DNA of 64,000 bases, taken from the NCBI GenBank assembly GCA_907163375.1, contig CAJQUW010015666.1:62001-126000 (forward strand), read 5' to 3'. Numbering within the stretch: the stretch's first letter is position 1; every line of letters starts with the position of its first letter. This DNA comes from Prostheceraeus crozeri (taxonomy: Eukaryota > Platyhelminthes > Polycladida > Euryleptidae). Below are positions 11,485-22,381 of the stretch, one piece after another. The notes below the pieces were generated by a model, which saw nothing but the letters and a program-made list of their open reading frames with translations, ran no database searches and was not told the DNA's origin. The position numbers were made by a program, and so were the translations under genes.

Positions 11485-11763
11485 GGGGTATTGCTGAGTT
11501 GAGGTTTAACTAAGCTGCAGCTGATCTACACCTCAGGTTTAGTAAGACCTGAGGTCTAAAATCGCTTGCTGAATAAAGTTTTAGCTGGAGATCATCTACA
11601 GGTTTTCTTGATCTGCAACGCACGCGCACAGTGTGTGACAGTTGTGACGTAGTGTGGTTGCTAAGGTAAGAGACCAATCACAGAAAGAAAGGAAATCCAT
11701 TGCCTCGCTGTCTTGTCGACACGATCATTTGGTATGCGTTAAACCTCAACTCAGCAATACCCC
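11485..11763. mobile_element. 279-bp MITE with 26-bp terminal inverted repeats
   Basis: The ends begin GGGGTATTGCTGAGTTGAGG; the 26-bp inverted repeat is perfect. The flanking 3-bp duplication is ctt (11482-11484 and 11764-11766). A 3-bp duplication suggests PIF/Harbinger, though the TTC/CTT target is not typical. An inner hairpin pairs acctcagg with cctgaggt. Confidence 0.82.
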
Positions 11764-11766
11764 CTT

Positions 11767-13058
11767 AGTCACATTGGATTTAGAATAGACTTGATCTGTC
11801 ATTGAGTGATAGTACAACACCGCTGAGAAGTCTTACTTGAACCCTGGGATGAAGTATTGGTCCCTTGGATAGCCAGTCAAAATACAAGATACAATTGTGC
11901 TGTGATCATGAACTTGGTGCTATAGTTGTCTACAACTCTACACTACAGTGATCGAAAAAGCAAGTGCTGCAAATTTTCTACAAACCTGATGAATTTTACA
12001 CACTCAACGCTTTTGCGACGGCAGCAGACTGCACGTAGGAGCAATAGAAGATCGCTGACGATGCAACACTCGTGGGTGTCAATAACAAAAATGAGGGGGG
12101 GGAGAGAGTAGAAGTACCCCCTCTGTCATCTTTAAGTGCAGAATACTGTGGACTTTCATTGCGGATTCAGCACAGAACGCTCTAGTCTTCGAATGCCCTT
12201 ATCATGTTTAAGACTATATATGACTGCAAGCTGAAAAAAAGCCCGATTGTAGACCTAGTAGGTCTATAAACGAAACGTCAAGGTTAAGTGGATATAAAGG
12301 AAAGTTATCTTAAAATCATCGTCCCGGCCTTCAGCAGCCATCAAAGAGCCATTTTGGTTACTTAGGAGATATCTCTTATGGTGTATTACATACGTGCGTG
12401 TATGCATTAGCTAGCACTTAAATGCATTTCTTTTATCAGATATGAAGTCGATATTTCAACAAATAATGTAATAACGCTACATTGCATTGACCATTTGTGA
12501 AACCTTTTCAACCCAATTAATATGCTAATTAAATTCAGAGAATAAATAAGTCATGGAAATCTATTGCCGATCAGCGAACTGATGAAAACATAAAATTTCA
12601 GCGGTGACATAATTTCAGCAGCAAACTGAAAATGACGTTTTAACGATAGGTAAATATTCGTTCAATTGTACATTATCTTGCAGTTTCCTTCCTTGCTAGA
12701 ATTTCGTAATTGCATTGATCGCTTCAGGAACACATGCATGACAGATTAGCAGATGGGTTGTTTATGACCCTTCATCGATATTTATTGAGAGTTAATTACA
12801 ATGATAATGGCACAGAATCTATTTGTCAGTCAATACATTAAATATGTTTTGAATCAATAGTATTCAACAGTTTGGAATTTTGATTCAAATCCGTGCGGAG
12901 TTTGCTTGGATGGATATCCTCCGAAATACACTTTCAACTGTGATAAGCAAGCGATTGGTTAAATTTTGCGAGAGGCAGCAGTTCTGATTAAAGTATATCA
13001 GTTAAATATTATCAGCCGCACGGCAAACCCAGAATAAGGAAAAGTGGAGCAACCTCCC
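11767..13058. other. No recognisable feature
   Basis: AT-rich sequence without convincing open frames, RNA genes or repeats. Confidence 0.5.
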
Positions 13059-13888
13059 TCACGAAAATTTTTCATGAGAACTCATGAAGTTTAATGCGGA
13101 TTCATGAGATTTACATGAGAACTCATGAGGTTATGATGAGTCTCATGATATTCTCATAAGAAAAAAATTAACTCATAATGTCTTTGTCGGATTAGCCCGG
13201 ACGAACGCCCAGTGAGTCCCATAACTCATAATGTTTTGATGAGAATATAATGAGTGGTAATGAGAACATTCATGAAGATAATATCTCATGATACGTTCAT
13301 GGGAAAATCATAAGCATTCATGAGGTTTTTGTGAAAATAAGTTTGTAAGTAATAAGGTGTGCATGCTACATGTGAAAGGAAAGAGTCATAAGAAAGCTTA
13401 TTTAATCGATAAGAATTTCCAAGTTTATTCTATAAAGGATAGAAAGCAACAACATGGAATATTTCAGACCGATCTGCATCAGCCTTCTCGAAATTATGCA
13501 TGTATAATTTGACTTTACAACTAGATGTTGAATGTAAGATGTTGAAAATAGTGATACATAGGTATATGTGATCACAGTTCAATATCTTATCGTAATAACA
13601 ATAATGATTCATTATTGCGAACACTGATATACGAGTATTATTGTTGACATGACGGGCAAATGCTCAGGGGCGACATAGTGAGGCTAAGAAGCTTCAATAA
13701 CTAATTGCCAGAAAAATAAATGCAGAAGTACGAAGGGTCAACTGTTAATTTATTAATGAGTATTTTATGAGAAACTCATGAAATTTGATGAGATAATTTA
13801 TGCGAAGATGTTCCAAATCCGCATGAAATTTCATGAGACATATATGAGAAAAAATCTCATTAAAAATCATGAGGAATTTTTGTGAGCG
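13059..13888. mobile_element. MITE-like element rich in CTCATGAG palindromes
   Basis: The ends are inverted: ctcacgaaaatttttcatga on the left, and the reverse of tcatgaggaatttttgtgag on the right. At least 15 copies of catgag/ctcatga crowd the two outer thirds; about 400 bp of ordinary sequence lie between. An end-like motif at 13316-13336 suggests two adjoining or partial copies. No coding frame and no target duplication identified. Confidence 0.55.
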
Positions 13889-14666
13889 CTCTTGCACAGT
13901 CCTCTGCTTGTTCAGAAATTATTATTTGCTAGCTTGGGTCATTCCTAGATGTACTGACGAACCTTTAAAATTCAGTGCTTTAATTTCTCAACTCATCTTT
14001 CGAAAGTCTCATGTGTGCCGAGAACATGTAACGGATTTAGTACTAATAGACCATTTTTTGTCAACAACTCAGAGAGAATTTGCTGGGTTTTATGTCATTG
14101 ATAGATTTCTTGGTGGGGTGCCAATTAAATTTAGAAATTTAAGTCCTTTTCTAAATGTCTTTTAGCTGTGCTCTGAAATCATTGCTCACATCGATATTCT
14201 TCATATCTCAATCGATCTACATTTAAAAGCCTTTGATGACTTGTAATAAATGATTTATTGCTCATTAATCTGAAGTTCATTGTGATATTCGATATCAACA
14301 TTCAGATATGATTTCATGACATTCTCAAGCATGCATAATTGCAAATGAGTTAGGTAACCAACACAGAATGGTTATTTCTGCTTAGGACATCCAGCGCTCC
14401 CTAAGAAAATTGATTAATCGGCATATTGCTATCGTCAAATGTGAAAGAGTTTATTATTCAAGTAGCATCAGCTCACACCAGAAAAAAGCCGCTTATTTGT
14501 AGATAAAAATTAACATAAGCTGTACAAATAAAATCAAAAAATAAATTTAAAGAAGGAACAATTCCTCCTCAAATATTATCCCATCTTGTTAACCATCAGG
14601 CATGCGCTGCTCTCATGCCATCGGTCGCAAACTTTGGCAGCTATAAAGACACAAATTATTCAAGAC
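13889..14666. other. No recognisable feature
   Basis: Open frame 13869-14165 (98 codons) has no recognisable similarity or motif. Otherwise plain AT-rich sequence. Confidence 0.45.
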
Positions 14667-15696
14667 CATAGAGTAGGTATATTAGGTAGAGTGGTAACTC
14701 CGCATTTATTAAATCCCCAATGTGCATTCACTTTTGATTTTATTAAATTAACTCAAAGAAGATACAGTTTGGAATTGTTTCCAAATGTGAGATATGGAAA
14801 TTTTTTGTAGTTTTGCAGAAATTGCAACGGAATTGAGTGATCATGATTGTAATGCAGAAGGAATGATGGCATTTTACAGATTCTCAGTGTCATGACAGCC
14901 TTTGCGATTTAATGCTTGTTAAATTAGCAATTCGAAGAGTTCCTATTACTTTCATGCTCAACCTCAAGAGTATTTTCTTAAGCGTGATTATATCACAGGC
15001 AACCTGCCCACTGGTTAGGAGCAAAATCACATTAATTGAAAGAATAATTAATTATCTTTGGAAGATGCAAATGGGTCCCACATCACCATTCAGATTCAAG
15101 GGATTGAAAGGAACGATTCATTAAAATCATGGACGGTTGAAAATTCATAAAAAAACTTGAAATTTCAGCCAAGGAAAGCACGAATATATTATCACGACTT
15201 TTTTCCTCAAGACTTCCATTATACATACAATTTCATGAAATTCTAACTTGATAAATCAGCTTGATTTCCGCCTAGTTTGGGATTGGCTTTTTAGCAAATA
15301 TTTCATTCCTTTTCAAATCCAACTTGTATTCATATCTACTTATATAGGAGTGGTCATCTCGGTAGTATATTTTAATTGGCAAAAATTTTGGTACTATTTT
15401 AAAACTGCTCAATATTCTTTTGGCCCACGGGATCGTAATCTCCCACAGAAAACTGAATCTTTTAATATAAAAATTTTCACTGTTATACAGATACTTTTTT
15501 GAGTGGTCGCCCAATCTGCCTATATATCCTACTCTAGATACTGATCAACTGTTCTAATGAAATGTGAATTTGATCAAAAATTCATCAATCGGTGCACATC
15601 GATATAAACCTTTGAAAAGGTTTATTAAATATTAGTGTGTCTATTTTGACGATAAAATTTTCTTAAAAATACGTTTGGCCATACCCGCTGTTTGGA

Positions 15697-16147
15697 ATAA
15701 TGGAGTTGATTTGTGCTAAATAGCCTTGCGGGTTAATAAAAATAAATTTACTCGTCTGTTGAGTAATTTTCGATTTAATCTGCGTCAGACTCTTCACATT
15801 TGATGAAGGCATGGAATAACAAGAGCTTTATAAGAAAGATTGGTCACTTCACAATTAGGAAGATTCTCTGATGCCCATCAATCCGGCAGGGTGTTCAAGT
15901 TACATCACCGCCTTGGATATTTTCACCGCCTCCTGGTGATGAGCGGTCAGGCAAAAACGCGGTGTGAGGGGCGAACGATTTTTGTTCCTTGTCTTTTGTC
16001 ACAGGTGGGTCGGTCTGTTGACAAAAATCTATAGCGTTGGCGGTTTCCCATGCAAGCCATTCATCAGGTTGCTTTCTTTGGCGTATGAAACATGCCTCTA
16101 ATTGGTAGGGCGGCGTACGATTGCCACTTTTTCTTTCCCTAGGATCA
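15697..16147 (+). repeat. Left terminal inverted repeat of the PLE
   Basis: Reverse complement of 19617-20034, beginning ataatggagttgatttgtgc. It is about 33 bases longer than its partner because of scattered small insertions. Confidence 0.88.
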
Positions 16148-16204
16148 TCCATTTGATTGTGTGGTCGTTGTTTGTTGCCATGCTGCTGAAGATGCTGGTG
16201 GGAC

Positions 16205-17335
16205 ATGCGATGAGGGGGGGGTTTTGTTTGTTGGTGTAGTGTAGTTGTGATTTGAAATTGAGTTTTTTTTTGGGTTGGTTGCTTTTTTTGGACGGCGTTT
16301 TTGGGGTAGATTAGAGATTTTATAAGGGTTAGTTTTTTTTTGGCTTTGGACTGTTGATTAGTTTGGGTTTATATGGCTATTTTGTGGTGGAAGTATTGTA
16401 AATATGAGGATCATATTAACGATTGTATATTGAGATGGTTGTGTTAAGTATGGTTGGCCATTTTTTTTGTTTGGATTGTGGTTGGTTGTTTTTGTGTTTA
16501 TTTGTGGTTTTTGTGGTTATTGTTTCCGGTTAATGATTGTTTTTTTTGGATGGTAGTGTGTTATGTGGTTGTTATATCTAGAGGGTTGTTTTATGTTTTT
16601 TATTTATTAGGTTTTTTGTGTGTATGTATATAATTGTATGGTGATGTTGTTAGATAGGACGCTCTGACCTTGTGTTTGATTGGGTTTTTTTTGTGGGTGG
16701 CTTTTTGGTTTGATTTTTTGGATTTGGTTTTGGGTTTTGGATTAGTGATTGTTTGTTTGGGCACGGTGCGTTGATTTTTGTTGTTGTTGTTTATAAGTGG
16801 GGAGAATGTTGTTATAGAGAGTAGGTAATTTTGCATTATAGGGGGTGTGGCAATAGTTATTTGGCTATGTGTTTTTTGATTTAGGAAGTCATTATATAGA
16901 AAGTTTCTTATAGAGGATTTTGTTGTAAAAGAAGATAATATGGGCAATTAAATTGGAAAAAATTTTAAGATGGTAAGAATTAAATGGTCAAAGTCAAAAA
17001 TTCAAAAAAATAAAAAATTAAATCTAGAAAAAAAAAAAAAATTATAATATATAATATAAAAGAAAAAGAAAAGAAAAGTGTTGAATTCAAATAATGAAAT
17101 TCGAAAAATATAAAAAAAAGTAATAAAAAGTTAATTCAAGAAAAAAAAATGATATTCAGAAAAGTCAAAAATTATTAAAAAAAGTAATTGAAATTCATAT
17201 TCATAGATTATGAGAAAATTCAAATTATAGAATAATAAAAAATAGAGAATAATAAATATAAAATTAAAAATAAATGAAATTAGATAATAATAAAATTATT
17301 TTGAATTTATAAGAATAAGTAAAGGAAATTCAACA
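16205..17335. other. Abnormal G/T-rich then A-rich tracts
   Basis: 16205-16930 is almost devoid of C and dominated by runs of T and G on the plus strand. 16930-17335 is almost only A with some T and G. The frame at 16600-16947 on the minus strand is low-complexity. It lies between the left inverted repeat and the coding part of the PLE. It may be real simple sequence or a consensus error. Confidence 0.8.
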
Positions 17336-19133
17336 TGTTCTACATATTCGGAGAACGGGCAGTTTTCTCTCCACTCTTGTCGAATGTAACACTGCTTTGC
17401 AAGTTGGGTGGGGAACACATGATTTTGTACACAATATGCTTAGTAAAGCACACTCCCTTTTGAAATAGATTGATGTCTCGCAGGCTAGGCATTGTTTGGG
17501 GCAATTTTTGCACATTCATTCTTTGGTCTCAAAACTTCTTCTGAACAGGGGAGGCTCTGGTAGTGGTAGATAATGCGGATGTCGTCGTGTTGTAATATAA
17601 ATCAGTCTCTCTGAAGTATTTTGCTCATTTGTTTTCTCTGCCCTCTCGTTAAAGTAAGGGAATTTTTAGGTAGGTAGTTCGGTGGGGCTTCTCTTTGATT
17701 CGCTTGCCGTTTCTAATTTTTGACTGAGTAGGGATGTTGTGGTCAATGAAGTTCTCAGGATAGCCGTTTCTCTGGAACGCGTCTTTCATCTCTGATAGTG
17801 CTTCTTCGGCATTCATGGGACTGGTTATTTGGAGGGTTGCGATGAGTCTCTGCTGTGACGAGGTTGCGCTTTCTGCTTGCGGGTACGGTAGCTCCATACG
17901 GTAGACATGCCTTCCACTGTGGGTTGGCTTTACGTATTTCTTGTAGGGTATCTTGACCATTTTCTATTCGTACCTTGGTATCGTGGAAGAAACGGTAATT
18001 CATTTTCTTCTGGTGCTTCGTAGGTGAAAGTGTATGTTGGGATCCACTACATTTGCGTAAATGAGTAGTTCTGTTTACGTCCAATACTGACGTTCCTATG
18101 AAGAAGACATCGTCTAGATACCGTCTCCAGAAGATAATGCTCGGGATAACGTCGCAGTATTTTCCCTCATCCAATTGGTCCATGAAGATCGTCGCCAGTG
18201 GTGGAGCGGCCACAGTTCCCCATGGCTATGCCTGTCTTTGGCTGTCTGAATTCACGCTCAACAGGTACCGATCTTCCGTAGAGACAAAGCCGCAGGAGTT
18301 CCTTCGAAGTGCTCTGGTTCCAAATCAGGGAATATAGAGTCCTGTCTACTTACGGCTTGAAAGTTTGTTCGCCACTGATATCAGTCCAGGAGTTGACTCT
18401 CACCGTCTTCTAATGGTATGCTCCGTATGAAGATTTGGAGACATCTAATGACCCAAAATGGACATTGTTTTGGAATTTCCAATTCTTTGATCGCGTTGAT
18501 GAAAGTCCATTGTTGAGGACAGTGATGTTCGGAATGTCCCCATACTTCTTGATCATTGTGCTGCAAGTGTTTTGGATAGAAGCTGTGCAGGGGCCCTGAC
18601 GATAGAGCTTTCACTTGCGATTGATTGGTCTTCCTTTCAGTGGTCCAGCCTTGTGATCTTTGGGCAGAGGTCGTGGGGTGTACTTGGAAGCGGCCTCCGA
18701 AGATTTGCACCGTTCGATTAAGGCTTTCGTTCTGCTGGTCGGATATTGAGCGGCTATCTTCGTTAAATTACCATTGTACTTGATTTGTCGTTGACGTTGG
18801 GAGAGAATTGTCTTGAAGCTTTGGTCAATCAGCATTGAGGGAATTTCGCACTAAAGTGGAGGAGTAGTCTTCCCGGGTTAAGGTCACACCAATTTCTTTG
18901 TTTTGTCGGATTGTGCATAAATCAGCCATATCCTTCTCTTTGATACCTAAAATTGTTTGCAGCTCCTTTGAACTTTTGGGGCATTGTTGAGATTGTACTT
19001 GACGTGATGCGGTCGGTGGCGCTGAGGAACTCTGTAAATTGTGCAGAGTCAGCGAGACGCGGATTTCGCCATCGCATTCTCTCGTAACAAGCTTGTAACA
19101 TCCGCCTTGTAGAGGTAAATTTCGGTTTTTCAC
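17330..19133 (-). pseudogene. PLE reverse transcriptase remnant
   Basis: Minus-strand blocks in family order: an N-terminal part (KDMADLCTIRQNKEIGVTL), PLPKDHKAGPLKGRP, APPLATIFMDQLDEGKY before the palm motif RRYLDDVFFIG (YLDD at about 18109-18120), the thumb KPTHSGRHVY, and NGYPENFIDHN. A Cys-rich end near 17330-17515 may be the start of an endonuclease region. It is not the same family as the PLE at 0.1-3.9 kb, whose thumb reads KKTFTGIYTNYG. The coding region is broken in several places. Confidence 0.82.
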
Positions 19134-19616
19134 TGGGGTCTTCGAAGGTTGCGGAACGTATGCGGGTCCTTTGGAGAGCAGCGTTTGTTCTTCAGCCGTG
19201 AGCCGTGAAGATAACTTCCGTTAAGTTCGTGAAAGCGGTCGAGTTTCTTTTTCTCCACTCGGTCTTCGTTTGCTACTCACCCAGGATGTTCGTTAACTTT
19301 CTTCTCTTCGTCTGCCTTAGTTGGTAAGCGTAATTCTTGAGGATCTTGTAGTCTGCTTCCGTCAAAGGAGTCGTGGTTCCCCTCTCCATAATCTTCGCGT
19401 TGTTTTATAGAGGCTGTTTATCGCGCATTGCAATCATTGTCTCGAATGTTTTTTCACCAAGATTTCACTTTCATCTCTGCTTCCTTCGATTGTATGTATG
19501 ATCTTGTTTGCTGTAAGGAGTCCTCTCGGGATTATCGCTCGTCTTCTGCATTCTCTCAGGAAACTTAGATGACTGTTTATTTTCTCGAGTTCCTAGGGAA
19601 AGAAAAATTTCTCTCT

Positions 19617-20034
19617 GATCCTAGGGAAAGAAAAGTGCAATCGTACGCGCCTAGCATTAGAGGCATTTCATATCGCCAAAGAAAGCAACCTGATGAATGG
19701 CTGCATGGGAAACCGCACGCTAAGATTTTTGTCAACAGACCGACCCACCTGTGACAATAGACAGGAACAATCGTCGCCCCTCACCGCGTTTGCTGACCGC
19801 TCATCACAGGAGGCGGGGGAAAATATCCAACGGTGATGTAACTTGACACCCTGCCGGATTGATGGCATCAGAGAATCTTCCTAATTGTGAAGTGACAATC
19901 TTTCTTATAAAAGCTCTTGTTATTCATGCCTTCATCAAATGTGAGAGTCTGACGAAGATTAAATCGAAAATTTACTCAACAGAGTATTTTTATTTTATAC
20001 CCGCAAGGCTATTAGCACAAATCAACTCCATTAT
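19617..20034 (-). repeat. Right terminal inverted repeat of the PLE
   Basis: Partner of 15697-16147, inverted. Just before it, a 15-bp piece (cctagggaaagaaaa) is tandemly duplicated at about 19590 and 19620. Confidence 0.88.
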
Positions 20035-20089
20035 GTCTATTTGACAATTAGCTAAGTTGAGAGATAAAAGACATAATGCCTTCGCCGGA

Positions 20090-22114
20090 TAGGTTTTATC
20101 CTTACTCTATGGTCAAAACCAGTTATGACGAACGGCGATACTTTGCAGCACGATATTAAGTATGATTGTTTTCCTAGCACATTTTAATGAACAGTTAGGT
20201 GTTTCATGAGCAAAAGTATCAAGTTTCCATTAATCAATGTTGCAATAAAGAATTTAGGCCTAAGTAAGCTTAGTTATGCATGTTGCAATGATGACAATCT
20301 AGTGTCTATGCGTGCGGTGCTGCTACCCGCATGACACGGCGAATGCTGGCAAAAATGGAATGGATTTTCAATGACATCAGCTATTTTCGTGATAATTCAA
20401 TTAATCTGAAGTAGGCCTATAGTGTGAAAAGAGGTCATATTATTCTAAATGCTGAATCCGTTCGATGATGAATTCCATTTGAAAAAATAGTGAGCGAACT
20501 AGTACATTAAGTTAATGAGCAATTTCTTTACAGGAAAGACGAATGCTTAAACTATCTATGGGTAACACAATCGCCATCGTCTAAAACCTTCACACATGCA
20601 TGATCCGTAGTGTTCTCAAACATCTGTGTAACATTTATCGTGCTAATTAATGATTCAGAGTTAATCATGCGTCTCTTCAAGTAGTAGGTTTGTTGTAAGG
20701 GAAAGCTCCCGCTCCTCTCTGTTCAGTTTCTTAGCTTATAATTATCGAGCTGGTAATGTTCTGAATCTTTGATGTTTTGAAAGTGTCTTAGTTAGTAATT
20801 TAGCATATGAATGTTTCCGACTTCTCCAGAAAAGTACTATCTTCAGTTGAATTCAAAAATATCCGGTGCTGCTGATGTCATTCCCATGTTCTCGTCTGTA
20901 AACAGACCGTGTCTGGAGAAGGCAAAGGTTTGCGCAGAATATTTATCGTACCAGTACCTATTTGAACTATTTCTGCTTTTAACTCTACATAATATAATTT
21001 GCATGTTTTTCTTAAATTATAGCCACTACTAACCCACCTTCTTCTTCTTCTGTAACGGTTCATGTGCAGACGAAAATTTGGGAATACTTATTCAACATCA
21101 ACAGCATCAGCAATTTCCTAATTCAATGAAACTTAACATAATCTAAGCAGAATTTATCTGGTTTAAATGACTAACATGATAATATACATTATGCACCTCA
21201 ACGTTTTACTGAAACTTTTACAGCGAAATCTGCTTGCAGGATGTTCAAGAGATGATTGGTCTCCGATAATTGATGTCGTCGAGTCAAAATGGTCTTTTTA
21301 AAGCTGTCCGAGAGAAAACCGCAAAACAATTTTTTAATGACAAACGTTTTCAGTAGCATCTAAAGCCTCGGTTTTCTGTTGATTTTAGCAAGAAAGTCAA
21401 TCAGCCGGTAGTCTCTGACAGTTCGTAGAAGTAGCTTGCCTATTTAAGCCTCAATCTGTGCCTATTGAGTTTTAGGCTAAAAATTTGACAGAAACCTAGG
21501 TTTTAGATGCTGCCGAAAACTTTCGTTATTAAATTTCTTTTTAAATGACTAATTTTTTGACAATTTTGACCTGGAACACGATTGACTACAAAATATCGGT
21601 ACAGTGGTTGATATCAAGATGCGATCTCGCATTGCTTCGTTTTCCCATACATGATATAGTCAATATTAAGTCTACTTAACAAATGATAACAGTGTATAGG
21701 CCTGCTTGTGCCCAAACAGAATGAAGTCACGGACATATATTTGAAATCCGTATGCACATACAACATCATATAGGAGCTAGGCTAAATTGCATCCCACATC
21801 CAAGAAATCGGAAATGAAGATTATAATTCAGAACGATTGAGTAGTCTCTTGTCCAACAAAAATTTAACCTTGTGCACGAATTCTTTATAAAATGCAGGTT
21901 CAAGTCTTATATTCTGTGAAATATAAAAATCACAGTTCTAGAACTTCACAGAAACATGTTTCTTACATATTACAGAAAACATTGATTGCACAAGTTGCCA
22001 AAGTCAACTATACATTCAATTTCGCATAAAATCTCTGGTTTCTAAATAATCCAATAGTGTTCCCGAAATACCTGCCCTCACTACTTTCTACATTTCTGTT
22101 TGATAAAATAAAAC
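20090..22114. other. Gap between PLE region and PDZ-GEF 3' end
   Basis: AT-rich. The only structure seen is the inverted repeat at 21334-21536. No gene recognised. Confidence 0.5.
21334..21536. repeat. Inverted repeat, ~46-bp arms (MITE or foldback)
   Basis: Arms at 21337-21385 and 21487-21535 share gttttc(a/g)g(t/c)agcatcta and the reverse. The spacer of about 100 bp also carries gattttag-type words. No target duplication identified. Confidence 0.6.
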
Positions 22115-22343
22115 AATGATACATTGTCGAGGATTTTATTAAAATATAGACCTTAAATATCAAGATATACATTGTTTACAGATGATAAAAACTGATTCAA
22201 TTGTATCTCTACTATGCATGGAAAAGTGCAAGAATATGAGATAAACTGTATGTACAATGTGACAACTGAATCAGTCATTAAAATGCACCAATATGAATCT
22301 TAACAGTACATGATTTTCACTTGAAATGGATCCATTCGTCCAT
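22115..22343 (-). other. Probable 3' UTR of the PDZ-GEF gene
   Basis: AT-rich non-coding stretch from the stop codon to just past the AATAAA signal. It has no open frame. The cleavage point is inferred from the signal position. Confidence 0.55.
22135..22140 (-). terminator. Poly(A) signal AATAAA
   Basis: AATAAA on the minus strand about 205 bases past the stop, followed within 30 bases by T- and G/T-rich sequence (attgttttattttatc). This is a standard arrangement for cleavage and polyadenylation. Confidence 0.6.
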
Positions 22344-22381
22344 TCATATCATCGTTATCTCGTCATCGCTGATGGCCGGAC
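22344..22381 (-). CDS. Rapgef2/6: PDZ-GEF terminal exon with stop codon and PDZ-ligand tail
   Basis: The acceptor is tgttttgttttcag|GT, with the perfect branch-point word TACTAAT 26 bases upstream of the exon. Two bases complete the split codon, then come PAISDDEITMI and TGA. The ending is acidic followed by Thr-x-Ile, a class I PDZ-ligand pattern. It resembles the EDEDEQVSAV ending of human RAPGEF2. A 3' UTR and AATAAA follow. The phase agrees with the exon at 34950-35030. It would also join directly to the RasGEF exon, so the small exon between could be skipped without breaking the frame. Confidence 0.68.

Larger units (their letters stand above)
15651..20033 (-). mobile_element. Penelope-like element with ~450-bp terminal inverted repeats
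   Basis: A 4.38-kb insertion flanked by the duplication tgtctat(t)ttgac (15638-15650 and 20034-20045). The empty site is seen in the paralogous repeat near 33715-33726. The terminal repeats are in inverted orientation, an arrangement known for Penelope elements, plus a 46-bp left extension. The internal minus-strand coding region is a PLE reverse transcriptase. It is degraded. Confidence 0.8.
14667..20089. repeat. Unclassified ~975-bp repeat, copy 1, split by a PLE insertion
   Basis: 14667-15650 plus 20046-20089 correspond to 32796-33770. The repeat begins catagagtaggtatattagg and ends atgcc(t/c)tcgccgga. The first 130 bp keep a shared frame with DHRVGILGRVVTPHL in both copies. The ends have no inverted repeats. 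Copy 1 is longer by scattered one-base insertions. Confidence 0.8.

Noticed and set aside
16600-16947. 115-codon minus-strand frame rich in Lys, Asn, Thr and Pro
   Set aside because: Low-complexity translation of the C-poor G/T tract; no gene features.
17330-19133. LTR retrotransposon or retroviral pol
   Set aside because: The RT motifs and the inverted terminal repeats fit a Penelope-like element. No gag, protease, RNase H or integrase, and no direct LTRs.
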